Source: Arthrobacter globiformis NBRC 12137 (GTDB taxonomy: Bacteria > Actinomycetota > Actinomycetes > Actinomycetales > Micrococcaceae). From it: a stretch of 64,000 bases of DNA. The stretch covers positions 1 to 64,000 of the forward strand of contig NZ_BAEG01000091.1 in assembly GCF_000238915.1 (NCBI RefSeq), read 5' to 3'. The notes below the pieces were generated by a model. That model was given only the letters and a program-made list of their open reading frames with translations. It did not search any database and had not been told where the DNA came from. The position numbers and the translations under genes were made by a program. Every line of letters begins with the position of its first letter. Within the stretch, counting starts at the first letter, position 1. Of the stretch, positions 7,272-15,191 are shown piece after piece.

Positions 7272-8618
7272 GTGACTTCGAATCCAAAGGCAGACATGGA
7301 TCTCCAGCACGTGCGGGCCCTTGTCATTTCCACCCTGGACAACGCAGGCGTCTCGAGGGTTAAAGTGCTGCCGGGACCCAAGGTCGAGGGTGCTTTCGAT
7401 AATGGCTGCGGTGTCTCGGTCAGCGTCGGAGTCCTGTTGGCGTCTGACGACCACGTCACCCGGTCATCGGAGATCGACCCCATAGTGGGTGACCTGCGTG
7501 GCATGCCGGACCGCACAGCGGTTGCCGTCGTCGACAAGACAAGTGGCCTCGCCTGGGCGCCGGCCGACCTGGTGGATTTGCAGGGTGCGCCTTATCCAAC
7601 CTGCCAGCGCACAGCACTTAAACGTGTTGCTGCCGAATGGGGAACAGCCGGGCTGGAGGTATCGGTGGGCTTCGAACTGGAGTTCACGGTGTTTAGCGGT
7701 ACTCGGGACTCGCCTGTTCTGGCGCATGATGGTCCGGGCTATGCTGCGACTGCATTCCTCCAGCTGGAAGCGTGGCATCTGGACGTGCTCACAGCCCTTG
7801 TGGAGGCCGGGGTTCCGGTTGAACAAGTTCACCCCGAATATGGCAGGGGCCAGGTGGAGATCGCTCTGGCCCCCAGGAGCCCGGTTCAGGCTGTTGATGA
7901 CTACCTCCTCACGCGGTTCATTGTCGCCCGGGTTTCACGCCAGCATGGACTGCACGTTTCCTACTCGCCAATCGCGGATTCCACTACTGCGACCAACGGA
8001 TGCCACATCCATTTCTCCGCGAGGAACGGGGACGGCAACGTTTTCTACGACGCTGCAGCCGGCACGCAGATGAGTCCGGCAGGGGAGAGCATGATCGCCG
8101 GCGTGCTCGGGAGGCTGGCTGAAAGCTCAGCATTACTGGGAGGCAGTGCCCTGAGCCTGGCCCGGCTTCAGCCGGCACAGTGGGCGGGCAGTTTCATTTG
8201 CTGGGGCACGGGCAACCGCGAGGCTGCTGTCCGCTTCGTGCCGGGCCTCAGGGGCTACGAGGACAAGCAATCGAATGTGGAGGTGAAATGCTGCGACGGC
8301 TCCGCGAACCAATACCTTGCCGTGGCTGCCATTCTTGCAGCCGCACTGGAGGGCTTCAGGGGTCAGTTGAAACTGCCGGCAGAGGTCACGGTCGACCCCG
8401 GCACGTTGAGCGACGCCGAGAGGGAGCGCCTCGATATCCGTGCCTTTGCGCCTGACATGTTCACAGCCCTTGACGATCTGGAAGGCAGCAGTTTTCTCCG
8501 CACAGCATTGGGCCATGAACTGCTGGACGCTTATGTGGCTGTGCGGCGGGGCGAGGCGGAGCGTTTTGCCAAGCTCGACCGTGAGGCTGTGATTGCCGCC
8601 CTCCGCTGGCGGTACTAG
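7272..8618 (+). CDS. Glutamine-synthetase-like ligase (probable gamma-glutamyl-amine synthetase)
   Basis: A 448-aa member of the glutamine synthetase superfamily. Conserved features include the FELEFTVF segment of the nucleotide/metal site, NGCHIHFSARN and EVKCCDGSANQYLAVAAILAAALEG. The start is taken as the GTG at 7272, six bases after GGAGG, rather than the GTG at 7251. The sequence diverges from assimilatory GlnA, and the setting among amine oxidase, TetR and amidohydrolase genes suggests a GS-like enzyme that joins glutamate to an amine using ATP, as in bacterial amine and polyamine gamma-glutamylation pathways. The substrate is not determined. Confidence 0.82.
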   Translation: MTSNPKADMDLQHVRALVISTLDNAGVSRVKVLPGPKVEGAFDNGCGVSVSVGVLLASDDHVTRSSEIDPIVGDLRGMPDRTAVAVVDKTSGLAWAPADLVDLQGAPYPTCQRTALKRVAAEWGTAGLEVSVGFELEFTVFSGTRDSPVLAHDGPGYAATAFLQLEAWHLDVLTALVEAGVPVEQVHPEYGRGQVEIALAPRSPVQAVDDYLLTRFIVARVSRQHGLHVSYSPIADSTTATNGCHIHFSARNGDGNVFYDAAAGTQMSPAGESMIAGVLGRLAESSALLGGSALSLARLQPAQWAGSFICWGTGNREAAVRFVPGLRGYEDKQSNVEVKCCDGSANQYLAVAAILAAALEGFRGQLKLPAEVTVDPGTLSDAERERLDIRAFAPDMFTALDDLEGSSFLRTALGHELLDAYVAVRRGEAERFAKLDREAVIAALRWRY

Positions 8619-8694
8619 CCGGCGTTAGTGTGAACCGGCCTGCAGCCTGTGGCACTTGCCGTCGACATTGGACGCCAGCGTGCGGTGCAGGGAG

Positions 8695-9282
8695 CTAGAC
8701 GCCGGCTTTGGCCAGGAGAGCATCGAGCACCAGAAAGAAATTGCCGCGGTGGTCGGCGGCCTTCGGGTCGGTCATGTACTGAATGGCCGCTCCGTCGTAG
8801 ATCATCAGAAAGGTCCGAACCAGCGTTGCGGCGTCTATGAGGCACTTGTCACCGTTGCCCTGGGCGGCAGCAGTGAAGAGGTTTCCCAGCTCCACTTCAT
8901 AGGCGGGATAGATCTTCCCGGCCAGTGGGCTGGAGGCCGCATTGCGCGTTGCCCACAGAATGAGTTCGATTTCCGCAAGCAGGCTGCCGGGCTCTTCCTC
9001 CAAGGCGCGCCAGTAGTTTTCCGCGACTTGTTCCACAGCCTTTCGCAGTCCCAGATGGACCGGGACGTCGCTGGAATAGCGGTTCAGGTTCTTCAACCAG
9101 GCCTCTGCGGCGGCGTCCATGAGTTCGCTCTTGTCGCTGAAGCAATAATGGGCCGCGGCCAGGGGTGCGTTGGCCTCCTTGGCGATGGCCCGCATGGTCA
9201 CATACTGGACACCTTCGCGCCGCATCAGTTCCACGGTCGCGGCAATTAACTGTTCTTTACGATCGGCTGACGATATCCGCAT
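8695..9282 (-). CDS. TetR-family transcriptional regulator (3)
   Basis: A 195-aa regulator with an N-terminal helix-turn-helix (residues about 10-50, RREGVQYVTMRAIAKEANAP, then HYCFSDKSEL) and an all-alpha ligand domain. It is not a close copy of the two TetRs upstream. It is convergent with the GS-like gene and precedes the FMO gene on the same strand. Its upstream region carries a 19-bp box (9369-9387) that recurs in the divergent promoter region at 11763-11781, so it probably regulates itself and the FMO/NCS1 gene set. The inducer is unknown. Confidence 0.87.
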   Translation of the reverse strand: MRISSADRKEQLIAATVELMRREGVQYVTMRAIAKEANAPLAAAHYCFSDKSELMDAAAEAWLKNLNRYSSDVPVHLGLRKAVEQVAENYWRALEEEPGSLLAEIELILWATRNAASSPLAGKIYPAYEVELGNLFTAAAQGNGDKCLIDAATLVRTFLMIYDGAAIQYMTDPKAADHRGNFFLVLDALLAKAGV

Positions 9283-9368
9283 GGCTCACTCTCCCGTCTC
9301 CCGGTTCTGGCCCCGTAGGGACATTTTCCTTAAGACTATTGCTTGGACAAAGGTTTCACACCATTGTC

Positions 9369-9387
9369 CTGAACAATTGACTGGAAC
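9369..9387. promoter_or_regulatory. 19-bp conserved box, copy 1 (upstream of TetR-3)
   Basis: CTGAACAATTGACTGGAAC, 87 bp upstream of the TetR-3 start codon. It matches 18 of 19 positions of the box at 11763-11781. On the minus strand it reads as GTTC(C)AG units about 12 nt apart. A conserved operator is the simplest reading. Confidence 0.6.
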
Positions 9388-9527
9388 GGGTGTCATGTTG
9401 AGGAGTGCGTACTGGGAGCCGGCGCTGGCTAAGCGGGGCTGCCTGGCCCCGGGCCGCGTCACTTCTCGGGAGAGTGTTCGCGGTCCGGGGTGCCAGGCCG
9501 TGCATAGAGTGTGGCCTCGGCCAGAGA

Positions 9528-10922
9528 CTACCTGGCGGCCACGATGTCCGGGACGGTCGCGCCATTATCAGCGTCCTGGGAAGGTCCGTTGAGGTAGCGC
9601 TCCATGGAGTCGTCCATGGCGTTGAGCCAGCGGGTGTGGTGCTTGGTGGCCATGGTGCCGGTCACCACGGAGCGGTGGAGCATGTCCCGGTAACCCAGGA
9701 TGTCGTCATGCTTGTGGCGCATCCAGTCCTTGAACAACTGGGACACTGCGTCCAGGTCGAACGGCGGGTAGTCGGTGGCGTCGATGAGTTCCCGCAGGTA
9801 GTCCGTCTGGAAATCGGCCTCTGCGTCGTGATCAGGCAGGGCGGCCTGGCGCTTGAGCCAGAGCTGGATGTCCGCCTCGCGGTCGGCAAGGGACGGCAGG
9901 TCAATCGCTCCGGTCATGACGTCGCGGGCAAACCAGGCCTGCGCGTCGAACATGTTGAAGGTGTAGTACTGGTCTTGAGCACCCAGGTAGAACAGATTGG
10001 TGTTCTGCTGCCACACAACGCCCTTGTACAGGTTGCCCGGGTACAGCACATTCGGCGACTTCAGCGACATCTCGCTGGGCAGGAACGGGTACTTGTGCTG
10101 ATATCCGGTGCAAAGTACGACGGCGTCAAAGTCACCCTGGGTGCCGTCGCTAAAGTGGGCGGTGGGGCCCAGGAAATGGGTGACAAGCGGGCGCTCCACC
10201 GTGTTGGCCGGCCAGTGATAGCCCATCGGGGCCGTGCGGTAGCTGAGCGTGATGGATGCGGCGCCCATCTTGTGGGACTGCATGCCGATGTCCTCCGCGG
10301 AATAGCTGCTGCCAATCATGAGCAGATTCTTGCCATAAAAGCGCTCGGCTCCGCGGAAGTCGTGCGCGTGCAGGACCTCGCCCGGGAAGGTCTTGATCCC
10401 CTTGAATTCGGGGGCGGAAGGAACGTGGAAGTGGCCGGTGGACACCACAAGCTTGTCGAAGACGTGGGTTTCAGTGAGGTTGGTTTTGAGATCCTCAACC
10501 GTCACCGTGAATTCCTGCGTTGCTTCGTTGTAGGTGGTGTGGCGGGCAACGGTGTTGAACCTGACGTACTTGCGGACGTCCGACTTTTCCACGCGGCCCT
10601 TGATGTAGTCGAAGAGAACCTCGCGGGGCGGGAAGGAAGAGATAGGGCGGCCGAAGTGCTCGTCAAAGGAGTAGTCCGAGAACTCCAGGCACTCCTTGGG
10701 ACCGTTGGACCATAGGTGGCGATACATGCTGGAATGCACCGGCTCGCCGCTGCCGTCCAGCCCTATCCGCCAGCTGTTATTCCACTGTCCGCCCCAGTCG
10801 CTCTGCTTCTCAAAGCACAGGATCTCAGGGATGTCGGCGCCTTTTTGGCGCGCTGATTCAAAGGCCCGCAGTTGTGCCAGGCCGCTGGGCCCCGCACCGA
10901 TGATTCCGACTCGTAATGTCAT
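9528..10922 (-). CDS. Flavin-containing monooxygenase, trimethylamine monooxygenase-like
   Basis: A 464-aa class B flavoprotein monooxygenase. FAD-binding GAGPSG is at residues 9-14, the FMO fingerprint appears as FPGEVLHAHDFR, and the NADPH motif as MIGSSYSAEDIG. Long stretches such as WSNGPKECLEF, FDYIKGRVEK, LSYRTAPMG and FNMFDAQAW strongly resemble bacterial trimethylamine monooxygenase (Tmm), which oxidises trimethylamine to its N-oxide. The ATG at 10922 follows AGGAGAG. It is probably co-transcribed with the cupin gene 121 bp upstream. The actual substrate may be another amine or a sulfide; N-oxygenation is inferred from family likeness. Confidence 0.85.
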   Translation of the reverse strand: MTLRVGIIGAGPSGLAQLRAFESARQKGADIPEILCFEKQSDWGGQWNNSWRIGLDGSGEPVHSSMYRHLWSNGPKECLEFSDYSFDEHFGRPISSFPPREVLFDYIKGRVEKSDVRKYVRFNTVARHTTYNEATQEFTVTVEDLKTNLTETHVFDKLVVSTGHFHVPSAPEFKGIKTFPGEVLHAHDFRGAERFYGKNLLMIGSSYSAEDIGMQSHKMGAASITLSYRTAPMGYHWPANTVERPLVTHFLGPTAHFSDGTQGDFDAVVLCTGYQHKYPFLPSEMSLKSPNVLYPGNLYKGVVWQQNTNLFYLGAQDQYYTFNMFDAQAWFARDVMTGAIDLPSLADREADIQLWLKRQAALPDHDAEADFQTDYLRELIDATDYPPFDLDAVSQLFKDWMRHKHDDILGYRDMLHRSVVTGTMATKHHTRWLNAMDDSMERYLNGPSQDADNGATVPDIVAAR

Positions 10923-11043
10923 GCTTCTCTCCTCTTCCAATGGATCGTGTGGGTCGCTGCTCTGCGACGCCGTGGTTGCGCTGGGCGGGGTGCGCAATGT
11001 GCGCGGGGGGAGTCCTTGCTGAGCTGTGCTTACGGTGCTGTGC

Positions 11044-11421
11044 CTACGGAGCGAAGGAGCGGTGGCCGGTGAAGAACCCCAGGCCGTACTCGGGGGTCTC
11101 AAATTTGACCGTGGTGCCCTTGGGGAAGAACAGCACGTCGCGCTCCTTCGCGTGGGTGACTTCGCCCGTCGCCTGGTCGGTGAGGATGAACTCGCCCTTG
11201 ATGACGACCTTCATCTCGTCGTAGGTGTACGTGTACACCAGCGGCTCGGAAGCCTTCAGCTCGAAGAAGCCGGCGCTCATGACCGACCCCTCAGGGTTAT
11301 GGAGGGAGTCACCGATTGCGGCGACAGTGCCGGGCTCGTTCATCGGCGGCAGACCGACATATCCGCCTACTACCTTGTGGATGGATCCGGCCTTGGTGAG
11401 GGTTCCTACGAGAGTTTCCAT
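11044..11421 (-). CDS. Cupin-domain protein (EutQ-like) upstream of the FMO gene
   Basis: A 125-aa cupin starting METLVGTLTKAG. The ATG at 11421 has AGGAG six bases upstream. The barrel core is TYTYDEMKVVIKGEFILTDQATGEV followed by AKERDVLFFPKGTTVKFETPEYGLGFF, a pattern close to ethanolamine-utilisation EutQ-like cupins. The open frame continues upstream to 11835 but that part shows no domain character. It lies 121 bp before the FMO gene on the same strand. The function is unknown; the recurrent pairing of cupins with amine genes in this island suggests a role in handling or sensing an amine-derived intermediate. Confidence 0.78.
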   Translation of the reverse strand: METLVGTLTKAGSIHKVVGGYVGLPPMNEPGTVAAIGDSLHNPEGSVMSAGFFELKASEPLVYTYTYDEMKVVIKGEFILTDQATGEVTHAKERDVLFFPKGTTVKFETPEYGLGFFTGHRSFAP

Positions 11422-11904
11422 GGGTTTCTCCTGTGAGTGGTGTTGTAAGGGATTTCTCTGAAGTGAACAGCGTGGCGCTGACGGGGGTGCTTTGGTACAA
11501 AGGGGCGTTGGCGCCAAATGGACTGTGTCGGGATCGAGCCAGAGCCGGGGTTGGGGCTCCGGGGGGACCGTGGTCAACGCGACAATCTCTGTGTCGAGAG
11601 GCCCGGCTGGCTCCGCGTCGAGCCTTGCCGGTGTGAAGCAAGTCACGTATTCGTGTTCCAAAACTTTCACATGGACAGCTGTCCGAGTCAAGCGTTCAAG
11701 TTGAAGATCTTCCCGGAGCGTCGGGCGTGGCTTTTTTCCTGAGCACTTCGAGATCTTTCGTTCTGAACCATTGACTGGAACAAGCGTCCCTGTCACTGTA
11801 TTGAAAGCGCCGTGACGCAGATCACGATGACTCAATCTGATTCAGATTCCCAAAAGCAGATCCCCGCACAGCAGATGTCCCTACGTGAGAAACGGGTAAA
11901 GACA
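11422..11904. promoter_or_regulatory. Long divergent regulatory region between the two cupin genes
   Basis: About 480 bp with no convincing gene. It holds a perfect 12-bp palindrome GGACAGCTGTCC (11673-11684). Directly beside it on the minus strand is TTGACT (complement of 11686-11691), a candidate -35 of the cupin-FMO operon. The second copy of the 19-bp box lies at 11763-11781, and its TTGACT could also serve the plus-strand genes. The composition is less GC-rich than the surrounding genes. Confidence 0.5.
11763..11781. promoter_or_regulatory. 19-bp conserved box, copy 2
   Basis: CTGAACCATTGACTGGAAC differs from the copy at 9369-9387 by one base and has the same orientation. It lies in the FMO/NCS1 divergent region, 124 bp upstream of the preferred cupin start. 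Confidence 0.6.
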
Positions 11905-12315
11905 ATGACGACAACCACCCCTCAGCCCCTGACGTCCACCACAGGTGAGGCGATCGATTTCTGGCCTGCGAAGTCGAAGAAGGTCATGAAGGACGAATGG
12001 CAGCGATTGCGCTGCAGGTTCATAAACTCCGATCCCGTGGGCCCCTGGGACGAGTTCATCCTCTCGGAGTGGGAGTTGGAGGCGTGTGGCTGGGAAGACT
12101 TCCACCCCCATACCGAGACCAACTTCGTGCTGGAAGGCGAACTCCACATCGAGTGCGAGGGCCAGACTGTCATCCTGAGGCCGGGCGATTCGGCACGGGT
12201 AAATCCCGGACGGACCGGCCGGTACTGGGCGCCCGTCTACGCGCGCATGGTCACTATTTACGGTCCCAACCGCGACGGTGCGGAGTCACACTCCTTCCGC
12301 TACTCCGAAATCTAA
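11905..12315 (+). CDS. Cupin-domain protein (NCS1 permease operon)
   Basis: A cupin of 136 aa from the ATG at 11905. In-frame starts at 11812 (GTG), 11827 and 11875 are also possible and none has a good ribosome site, so the start is uncertain. The barrel contains WEDFHPHTETNFVLEGELHIECEG, with a His/Glu set resembling the metal ligands of cupin motif 1, and ILRPGDSARVNPGRTGRYW as motif 2. It is followed by a 54-aa membrane protein and the NCS1 permease. It is divergent from the FMO-linked cupin. The function is unknown. Confidence 0.75.
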   Translation: MTTTTPQPLTSTTGEAIDFWPAKSKKVMKDEWQRLRCRFINSDPVGPWDEFILSEWELEACGWEDFHPHTETNFVLEGELHIECEGQTVILRPGDSARVNPGRTGRYWAPVYARMVTIYGPNRDGAESHSFRYSEI

Positions 12316-12373
12316 GTCTTGGCCGCAGCGCCGCGGTCCGCCATCACTCCAACTCCTTGAACGTGGGTACAAC

Positions 12374-12538
12374 ATGAGCACACTTAAAGAGCAGTACGCA
12401 GAAGAACTGAACGCCAGACTGGCCGAGTGGCAAGCGGGCAGCCTGGAACCCCCTTTCAGGTTCACCGACATGCGGACCTTGCACGCTGTCACCCTGGCTC
12501 TTCCCGTTATCGCCTTGATCCTGGGGTGGTTCCTATGA
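12374..12538 (+). CDS. Small membrane protein coupled to NCS1 permease
   Basis: A 54-aa protein starting MSTLKEQYAEELNAR: a charged amphipathic N-terminal half and one C-terminal transmembrane helix (LHAVTLALPVIALILGWFL). Its TGA overlaps the ATG of the permease (ATGA at 12535-12538), so the two are translationally coupled. This layout suggests a small accessory subunit or stabiliser of the transporter. I recognise no family. Coding is supported by the overlap and by its amino acid pattern. Confidence 0.65.
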   Translation: MSTLKEQYAEELNARLAEWQAGSLEPPFRFTDMRTLHAVTLALPVIALILGWFL

Positions 12539-13950
12539 GCCAGACCACGGACGAAATCTCCACGTCGGGAACTGAAGGATCGCTTCCGCTGCTGAGCCAC
12601 GAGCGGAACTGGAGCCCCAAGGCCCTGTTCTTCAGTTCTGCCCAGGCTGCCGTGGCAACATGGTGTTTCATCATCGGCGGCTATGTGGCCTTCTATCTGC
12701 CGGCGGCGCAGGGATCGGTGGTGATGATCGCGGCCATGCTGGCAGGAATGTTCCTGGTATTCCTGGCCACGGTGCCGATGGCAACGCGGTACGGGCTGGA
12801 GGCGGTCCGCTCAACACGGCCCGTTTTCGGAACCCGTGGTTCGCTCTTCACCGTCGCCCTCACCTTTCTCTTCACGATCGGGTGGGGGACCACCCTGATG
12901 ATTTTCAGCGGAAAGTCCGCTGCGTTGCTGCTGGTTACTCTCGGCGTCGTCAGCGAGGCTAACGAGCCAATCGCCCAGACAGTAAGCAGCCTCACCTGCC
13001 TCCTGGTGGTGTGGACGCTGATCAGCCGCGGCCCCGGCATTCTTCGAAGGGTCGGCGTGATCGTTGCCTGCTCGGTCCTTGCTCTCGGGCTCATGGTGAT
13101 CATCGTGATTGTTGCCAAGGTCGGCTGGGGTGCTCTCCTCGAGGCCAAGCCGAGCGCCGCAAGCGGCAACAAGCTCTTGGACTACACGACGGCCATCGAA
13201 CTCATGCTCGCCACGGCCCTGTCCTGGTGGCCGTACGTCGGTGGCATGACGCGGTTCTCAAAGAGCACCAAGAAGTCCGTACTGCCTGTAACGCTGGGAC
13301 TTGGCCTCGCCCTGGCGGTCATCTGCCTGATTGGCCTTTACACCGGGCTGGTCTTTCCGGATTCAGGTGGAGATCCACTGCCCGGGCTGCTGGAAATCGG
13401 CGGCGTGTGGCTGGCGTTGCCGGCATTCGCGTTCATCATCGTTGCCAACGTCGGCACGGCGATGGTCGGCACCTACACGGCGGCGCTTTCCCTGAAGCAG
13501 CAGCCTGCCATCGACGCCCGCCTTAGCTGGAGAGGCTCCACCACGGTGGCTGGACTGACTATGGCCGTGGTGATCATCTTCCTGGCGGAACCCTTCTACG
13601 CCAATTTCGGCACGTTCCTCACCCTCTCGGCAGTTGTCTTCGGCCCGCTGTGCGGGCTTCAAATCGCCGATTACTTCATCATCAGGAAGCAACGTCTGGA
13701 CTTGGATGGCCTGTATAACGACGGCGCAGGTTCGGCGTACTGGTACTGGAAGGGCCTGAATGTGACGGGCTTCGTCAGCATGGGCGTTGGAATCGTCGTC
13801 TACTTCCTCCTCCTTGACCCGGTCACATTTGCCTCCGCTCCCGTGTTTGCCTTCACTACCGCTACGCTGCCGTCAACCCTGGCCACGGTAGTCGTCTATG
13901 TGCTCCTGGCACGGCTTCAGCCCAAGGCGTTCGGGCCGGTCGTGCACTAG
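12535..13950 (+). CDS. NCS1-family permease (purine/cytosine permease-like)
   Basis: A 471-aa transporter with about 12 hydrophobic helices. The N-terminal NWSPKALFFSSAQAAVATWCFIIGG segment and the later TALSWWPYVGGMTRFSKS and GPLCGLQIADYFIIRKQRLDLDGLY segments are typical of NCS1 nucleobase/hydantoin/thiamine transporters. The open frame extends upstream, but translation most likely begins at the ATG (12535) that overlaps the stop of the small membrane protein. With the FMO and cupins it forms a candidate uptake and N-oxidation set for a small nitrogenous compound. The substrate is unknown. Confidence 0.87.
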   Translation: MSQTTDEISTSGTEGSLPLLSHERNWSPKALFFSSAQAAVATWCFIIGGYVAFYLPAAQGSVVMIAAMLAGMFLVFLATVPMATRYGLEAVRSTRPVFGTRGSLFTVALTFLFTIGWGTTLMIFSGKSAALLLVTLGVVSEANEPIAQTVSSLTCLLVVWTLISRGPGILRRVGVIVACSVLALGLMVIIVIVAKVGWGALLEAKPSAASGNKLLDYTTAIELMLATALSWWPYVGGMTRFSKSTKKSVLPVTLGLGLALAVICLIGLYTGLVFPDSGGDPLPGLLEIGGVWLALPAFAFIIVANVGTAMVGTYTAALSLKQQPAIDARLSWRGSTTVAGLTMAVVIIFLAEPFYANFGTFLTLSAVVFGPLCGLQIADYFIIRKQRLDLDGLYNDGAGSAYWYWKGLNVTGFVSMGVGIVVYFLLLDPVTFASAPVFAFTTATLPSTLATVVVYVLLARLQPKAFGPVVH

Positions 13951-14033
13951 TCCAAACGATCAGGAATCGAGAAGCCGGGCCGCGGCCTGGATATTAGGGT
14001 GAGGAATGCGATGAACCATTACCAGGAGGGCGC

Positions 14034-14498
14034 ATGCCATACACCGTAGACTTCCAGAACGTGTCCACCGTCGGCGTGGAATCGTCCCCAGTAGCGGAAC
14101 CGCTGGCAGGGCTGCGTGCCAACGAGGCGCGCTATTTCAAGAACAAGTACGACCACGCGTTCACCGTCCGGCCCGCCAGTGAGGCGCCGGAAACGCTCGA
14201 CTGGGTGAACCGCATCCTCTCCGACGAGCGCAACATCGTCATCTCCGCCCGTCCACTCGAGGTTACTTCCTTCGAAGTGGATGGTTTCCGGATGGCCTAT
14301 GTGTTCTACGAATCCGGTCTGGCCATCAACGTGATGTACGGCATCGAAGACGGAGCGAAACGGGCAGTGGGTTTCAAGCTCTCGGAAGGCATGGACGTCC
14401 CGGAGGAACTGGCAGCAAGCTTCAAGTTCGCACGCCAGAAGTCGAAGCTGGCCGGGGTGATCCGCGGCTCCTACTTCGTGATCAAGGGCGAATACTGA
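14034..14498 (+). CDS. Hypothetical protein, 154 aa
   Basis: A soluble 154-aa protein, MPYTVDFQNVSTVGVESSPV onward, with a strong AGGAGGG ribosome site before the ATG. It has no signal peptide or membrane helix. Conserved-looking features are LRANEARYFKNKYDH, RNIVISARPLEVTSFEV and a basic C-terminus ending in VIRGSYFVIKGEY. I do not recognise the family with confidence. It is convergent with the HhH-GPD gene and not obviously part of the NCS1 operon, 83 bp away. Confidence 0.7.
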   Translation: MPYTVDFQNVSTVGVESSPVAEPLAGLRANEARYFKNKYDHAFTVRPASEAPETLDWVNRILSDERNIVISARPLEVTSFEVDGFRMAYVFYESGLAINVMYGIEDGAKRAVGFKLSEGMDVPEELAASFKFARQKSKLAGVIRGSYFVIKGEY

Positions 14499-14516
14499 GC
14501 AGCCCCGCCAAGGCCA

Positions 14517-14551
14517 CCGGCCGCCGTCGTACTTAACTACCCGGCGGCCGG
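14517..14551. terminator. Terminator-like hairpin between convergent genes
   Basis: A perfect 10-bp inverted repeat CCGGCCGCCG (14517-14526) / CGGCGGCCGG (14542-14551) with a 15-nt loop. It lies between convergent genes and overlaps the last codons of the HhH-GPD gene. There is no U-tract. Confidence 0.55.
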
Positions 14552-15124
14552 CGCCTTCGCTGCCTTGGCGGCGGCCTTTGCTGCCTGCTTGCTGGCGCGC
14601 ACCTTCGTCAGCGACTCGGGGTCCACGATGTCCGCGACCGAGAGGTATGAACCCTCTTCGCCGTAGTGGCCCGCGGCCTCACGCCAGCCCGGCGCCTGGA
14701 GCCCGCACTGCTTGCCGAGCAGTGCCAGGAAGATCTTGGCCTTCTGTTCGCCGAATCCCGGCAGTGCCTTCAGCCTGCGTAGCACTTCCTTGCCGTTGGG
14801 TTCGTCCCGGGTCCAGATGGCAGTTGCCTCGCCGCCCCACTCGCTCTGCACGGCCTCGGCGAGCGCCTGGACGCGGCCGGCCATGGAGCCGGGGAAGCGG
14901 TGTACTGCCGGGCGTTCCTTGAAGACCTCAATGAAGCCTGCCGGGTCATGTTCGGCGACAGCCGCAGGGCTGATGGACCCGATGCGTGTGCGGATCTTTT
15001 CGGGTCCGGCGAACGCCGACTCCATGGTCACCTGCTGGTCGAGCAGCATGCCGGTGAGCAGCGCGAAGGCGTCATCGCTGAGCAGTTTGTCGGCGGCTTC
15101 GTCGCCGGTGATGTGCAGTTCCAT
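14537..15124 (-). CDS. HhH-GPD-type base-excision repair protein
   Basis: A 195-aa protein with the HhH-GPD fold: LLTGMLLDQQVTMESAFAGP as the first helical part, then the helix-hairpin-helix LKALPGFGEQKAKIFLALLGKQ near residue 130. The C-terminus is an alanine/lysine-rich tail (KQAAKAAAKAAKAPAAG). The start at 15124 has GGAGG upstream; an in-frame ATG at 15193 would overlap the divergent exonuclease gene. Related actinobacterial proteins are annotated as endonuclease III-like glycosylases. The substrate base is unknown, and the iron-sulfur cluster Cys set of Nth is absent. Confidence 0.8.
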   Translation of the reverse strand: MELHITGDEAADKLLSDDAFALLTGMLLDQQVTMESAFAGPEKIRTRIGSISPAAVAEHDPAGFIEVFKERPAVHRFPGSMAGRVQALAEAVQSEWGGEATAIWTRDEPNGKEVLRRLKALPGFGEQKAKIFLALLGKQCGLQAPGWREAAGHYGEEGSYLSVADIVDPESLTKVRASKQAAKAAAKAAKAPAAG

Positions 15125-15191
15125 GCGCCCATCCTCCCACTTCCGGCCCGTGTCCCGGGCATCGCGCGGCGATTCCGTGTCAGGATCAGAC

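Noticed and set aside
9405..10715. A 436-codon plus-strand frame over the FMO gene
   Set aside because: It is the reverse shadow of the FMO gene; no motif or ribosome site supports it.
12427..12534. A longer start for the NCS1 permease
   Set aside because: It would overlap the 54-aa membrane protein in another frame, while the ATGA overlap at 12535 gives a normal coupled start.
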